Shown piece by piece: positions 7,092 to 8,536 of a stretch of 8,536 bases of DNA. Each line of letters begins with the position of its first letter. Position 1 is the first letter of the stretch. The notes beneath the pieces are model-generated. The model did not search any database, had not been told where the DNA came from, and saw nothing but the letters and a program-made list of their open reading frames with translations. Origin of the DNA: Candidatus Hydrothermota bacterium (lineage in GTDB: Bacteria > Hydrothermota > Hydrothermia > UBA1063); NCBI GenBank assembly GCA_003644895.1, contig QNDO01000060.1, forward strand, positions 1-8,536, in the 5' to 3' direction. The position numbers and the translations under genes were made by a program.

Positions 7092-7097
7092 TTAGTC

Positions 7098-8309
7098 ATG
7101 GAATTTTTGAAACTGGTAAAGAGAGAAGTTATTTATGAGGAATACTTCCCCCTCATAAAACCTACTGATATTGAAGAAATTGATGTAAAAAATGCCCTCA
7201 ATAGAGTATTGGCAGAGGATGTAATTTCTCCTGAAGATCTTCCACCCTGGAGAAGAAGTACAGTTGATGGATATGCCGTCTGTGCTGAAGACACTAAGGG
7301 AGCTATTCCCTCAAACCCCGTGTTCCTGAGTCTAAAGGGTGAAATAAAAATGGGAGAGTTGCCGAAGATTAAATTAAAAAGAGGAGAAGCTTTCAAAATC
7401 TATACCGGTGGAATTCTTCCGGAGGGTGCTACTGCTGTGGTCATGAACGAATATACAAATGAAATAAAAAACATTGTCGAAATCTCAAAAGGAGTACAGG
7501 ATGGGGAGAATGTAGTTCATGTGGGAGAGGACGTAAGGAAAGGCGAAATTTTGAAAAGAAAAGGAGACATTTTAAGGCCACAGGACATAGGGGCACTCCT
7601 TGCAGTGGGGATTAACAATGTGAAGGTATACAGGAAACCTTTTATATCTATAATCCCCACAGGAGATGAACTTGTAGAACCTGAGACAGAACCTGGACCG
7701 GGTAAAATAAGGGAAATCAATACTTTTGTTATAAAAAACTTATTTATGATTGAAGGCTACGAAGTTAAGAGATACAGAATCATAAGGGATTCCAGGGAGG
7801 AATTCATTCAGGCCATCAAGGAATGTCTCGCAGAATTTCATCTGGTTTTAATCGCAGGTGGGAGTTCAAAAGGTACAAGGGACTTCACAGTTGAAGCCAT
7901 AAGTTCCATAGGAAAACCCGGGGTTCTTTTCCATGGAGTCCATATAAAACCTGGAAAACCCACTATATTCGCAATAATTGATGGCAAGCCGGTTCTGGGC
8001 CTCCCTGGTCATCCTGTTTCCTCCTTCATTTCTTCCTTCCTTTTTGCACTCCCAGCTGCAAGAAAATTGGAGGGCAAAAACGAATTCTTACCCCATCCTT
8101 CAAGATGGGTTAAGGCAAGAAGAAATATCCCTTCGCAAAATGGAAGAGAGGAATGGATCAGGGTAAAAATGGACGGCAATTACGCAATACCAATATTTTC
8201 AGAATCTGCAATTATTTCCAGCCTTGTAAAAGCAGATGGCCTTGTCAAGATACCTTTAGAGAAAGAAGGAGTACATGAAGGAGAGGAAGTGGAGTTCTAT
8301 AAGATATGA
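7098..8309 (+). CDS. moeA: Molybdopterin molybdenumtransferase MoeA
   Basis: MoeA inserts molybdate (or tungstate) into adenylylated molybdopterin made by MogA/MoaB, releasing AMP and giving molybdenum cofactor in the cytoplasm. The 403 residues match the family's usual length. Landmarks: PPWRRSTVDGYAV with the conserved Asp57 (equivalent to E. coli Asp59), TGGILPEGATAVVM (103-116, with Thr103), KGDILRPQDIGALLAVG, IIPTGDELV (185-193), the MoCF domain motif GGSSKGTRDFT (254-264), HIKPGKPT (282-289) and GLPGHPVSS (301-309). A C-terminal beta domain runs from about 325 to 403. Variations: the acidic residue of the usual IRDxN motif is Glu (IREIN, 204-208), and GGSSKG has Lys where Val is common. 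The ATG is the natural family start although no Shine-Dalgarno site precedes it. The stop overlaps the next gene by ATGA, so the two are coupled. Confidence 0.95.
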   Translation: MEFLKLVKREVIYEEYFPLIKPTDIEEIDVKNALNRVLAEDVISPEDLPPWRRSTVDGYAVCAEDTKGAIPSNPVFLSLKGEIKMGELPKIKLKRGEAFKIYTGGILPEGATAVVMNEYTNEIKNIVEISKGVQDGENVVHVGEDVRKGEILKRKGDILRPQDIGALLAVGINNVKVYRKPFISIIPTGDELVEPETEPGPGKIREINTFVIKNLFMIEGYEVKRYRIIRDSREEFIQAIKECLAEFHLVLIAGGSSKGTRDFTVEAISSIGKPGVLFHGVHIKPGKPTIFAIIDGKPVLGLPGHPVSSFISSFLFALPAARKLEGKNEFLPHPSRWVKARRNIPSQNGREEWIRVKMDGNYAIPIFSESAIISSLVKADGLVKIPLEKEGVHEGEEVEFYKI

Positions 8310-8536
8310 AAAGACGTAAGATTTATCTTAAAAGATATGAAGTAGAGAACGCCAGAAAAATAATATTCAAAACCCTCGAGGATCTTGGCTTTTTCAAAAA
8401 TTTCCCCTCAGAAGTTGTAGATACACGAAAATCACTCTGGCGTACCACTAAAAATCCTGTGTACGCAATAAAATCTGTTCCCGAAATAAACATATCTGCA
8501 ATGGATGGGATTGCAACATGTTCTCTTCTTACTAAA
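8306..8536 (+). CDS. Second MoeA-like protein, N-terminal part (runs off window)
   Basis: 77 codons are visible, beginning MKRRKIYLKRYEVENARK and continuing without a stop to the edge. The segment PEINISAMDGIA matches the MoeA N-terminal motif SAMDGYAV with its conserved Asp. The opening (KRRKIYLKRY) and the SAMDGIA form resemble the MoeA variant that carries a C-terminal periplasmic-binding-protein-like (LysR substrate/PBP) domain, which often sits directly beside an ordinary moeA. That extra domain cannot be checked here. The start is set by the ATGA overlap with the upstream moeA; GGAG at 8291-8294 lies inside that gene, 11 bases before the ATG. The role is probably also metal insertion into molybdopterin, perhaps handling the other oxyanion (tungstate versus molybdate); that is inference. 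Confidence 0.8.
   Translation, partial: MKRRKIYLKRYEVENARKIIFKTLEDLGFFKNFPSEVVDTRKSLWRTTKNPVYAIKSVPEINISAMDGIATCSLLTK

Larger units (their letters stand above)
6766..7097. other. Divergent intergenic region between the LVIVD gene and moeA
   Basis: 332 bp with no gene I can support. The left part carries the LVIVD promoter, the GTTGTACAAC dyad and a five-codon frame MKSRG (6790-6773) that overlaps the G-rich ribosome site. The right part carries the moeA promoter. In between, CAGC (6973-6976) and GATAA (6981-6985) can pair with TTATC (6999-7003) and GCTG (7004-7007), a hairpin with a 4-nt bulge, of unknown role and upstream of the predicted moeA transcript. A minus-strand frame runs open from about 7095 to a stop at 6949-6951, but its only ATG gives 25 residues. 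No molybdenum-cofactor riboswitch is recognisable. Confidence 0.5.

Overview
The window comes from an A+T-rich bacterial chromosome. A separate GlyS-type glycyl-tRNA synthetase beta chain, Shine-Dalgarno sites and sigma70-like promoters make it bacterial. A very large LVIVD-repeat protein ending in a type IX secretion (Por/T9SS type A) sorting domain points to the Bacteroidetes/Chlorobi/Fibrobacteres sphere or to a candidate phylum that uses such tails, such as WOR-3/Stahlbacteria or Hydrothermae. A thermophilic anaerobe would fit the paired MoeA proteins and the Lys/Glu/Ile-rich proteins. The taxonomic guess is inference only.

Layout: positions 3-2021 (+) hold glyS, cut at its 5' end by the window edge. 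Converging on it, and sharing 4 bp with its stop, is a minus-strand pair: a DUF1015 protein (3462-2215) followed 20 bp later by an untracked 58-residue helical protein (2194-2018) with a very strong ribosome binding site. A 240-bp gap with a good promoter separates these from a 1020-residue secreted protein on the minus strand (6765-3703). That protein is built mostly of 42-residue LVIVD beta-propeller repeats encoded by a 126-bp tandem array. A 332-bp divergent intergenic region follows. Then come moeA (7098-8309, +) and, overlapping it by ATGA, the start of a second MoeA-like gene that runs off the right edge.

How they work: glyS is translation housekeeping. The two MoeA-like proteins form an operon for inserting molybdenum or tungsten into molybdopterin. 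The LVIVD protein is probably exported and displayed on or released from the cell surface. DUF1015 proteins lack a firm function; a ParB-like GHHR motif hints at small-molecule (serine) kinase chemistry. The genes look like neighbours rather than one pathway.

I see no mobile element, CRISPR array, tRNA or rRNA. The most interesting points are the 21-blade (possibly 3 x 7) architecture and DNA-level homogenisation of the LVIVD array, a possible one-base frameshift or slippage tract at its start, the apparent leaderless promoter of moeA, and the small SD-driven protein overlapping the glyS stop.
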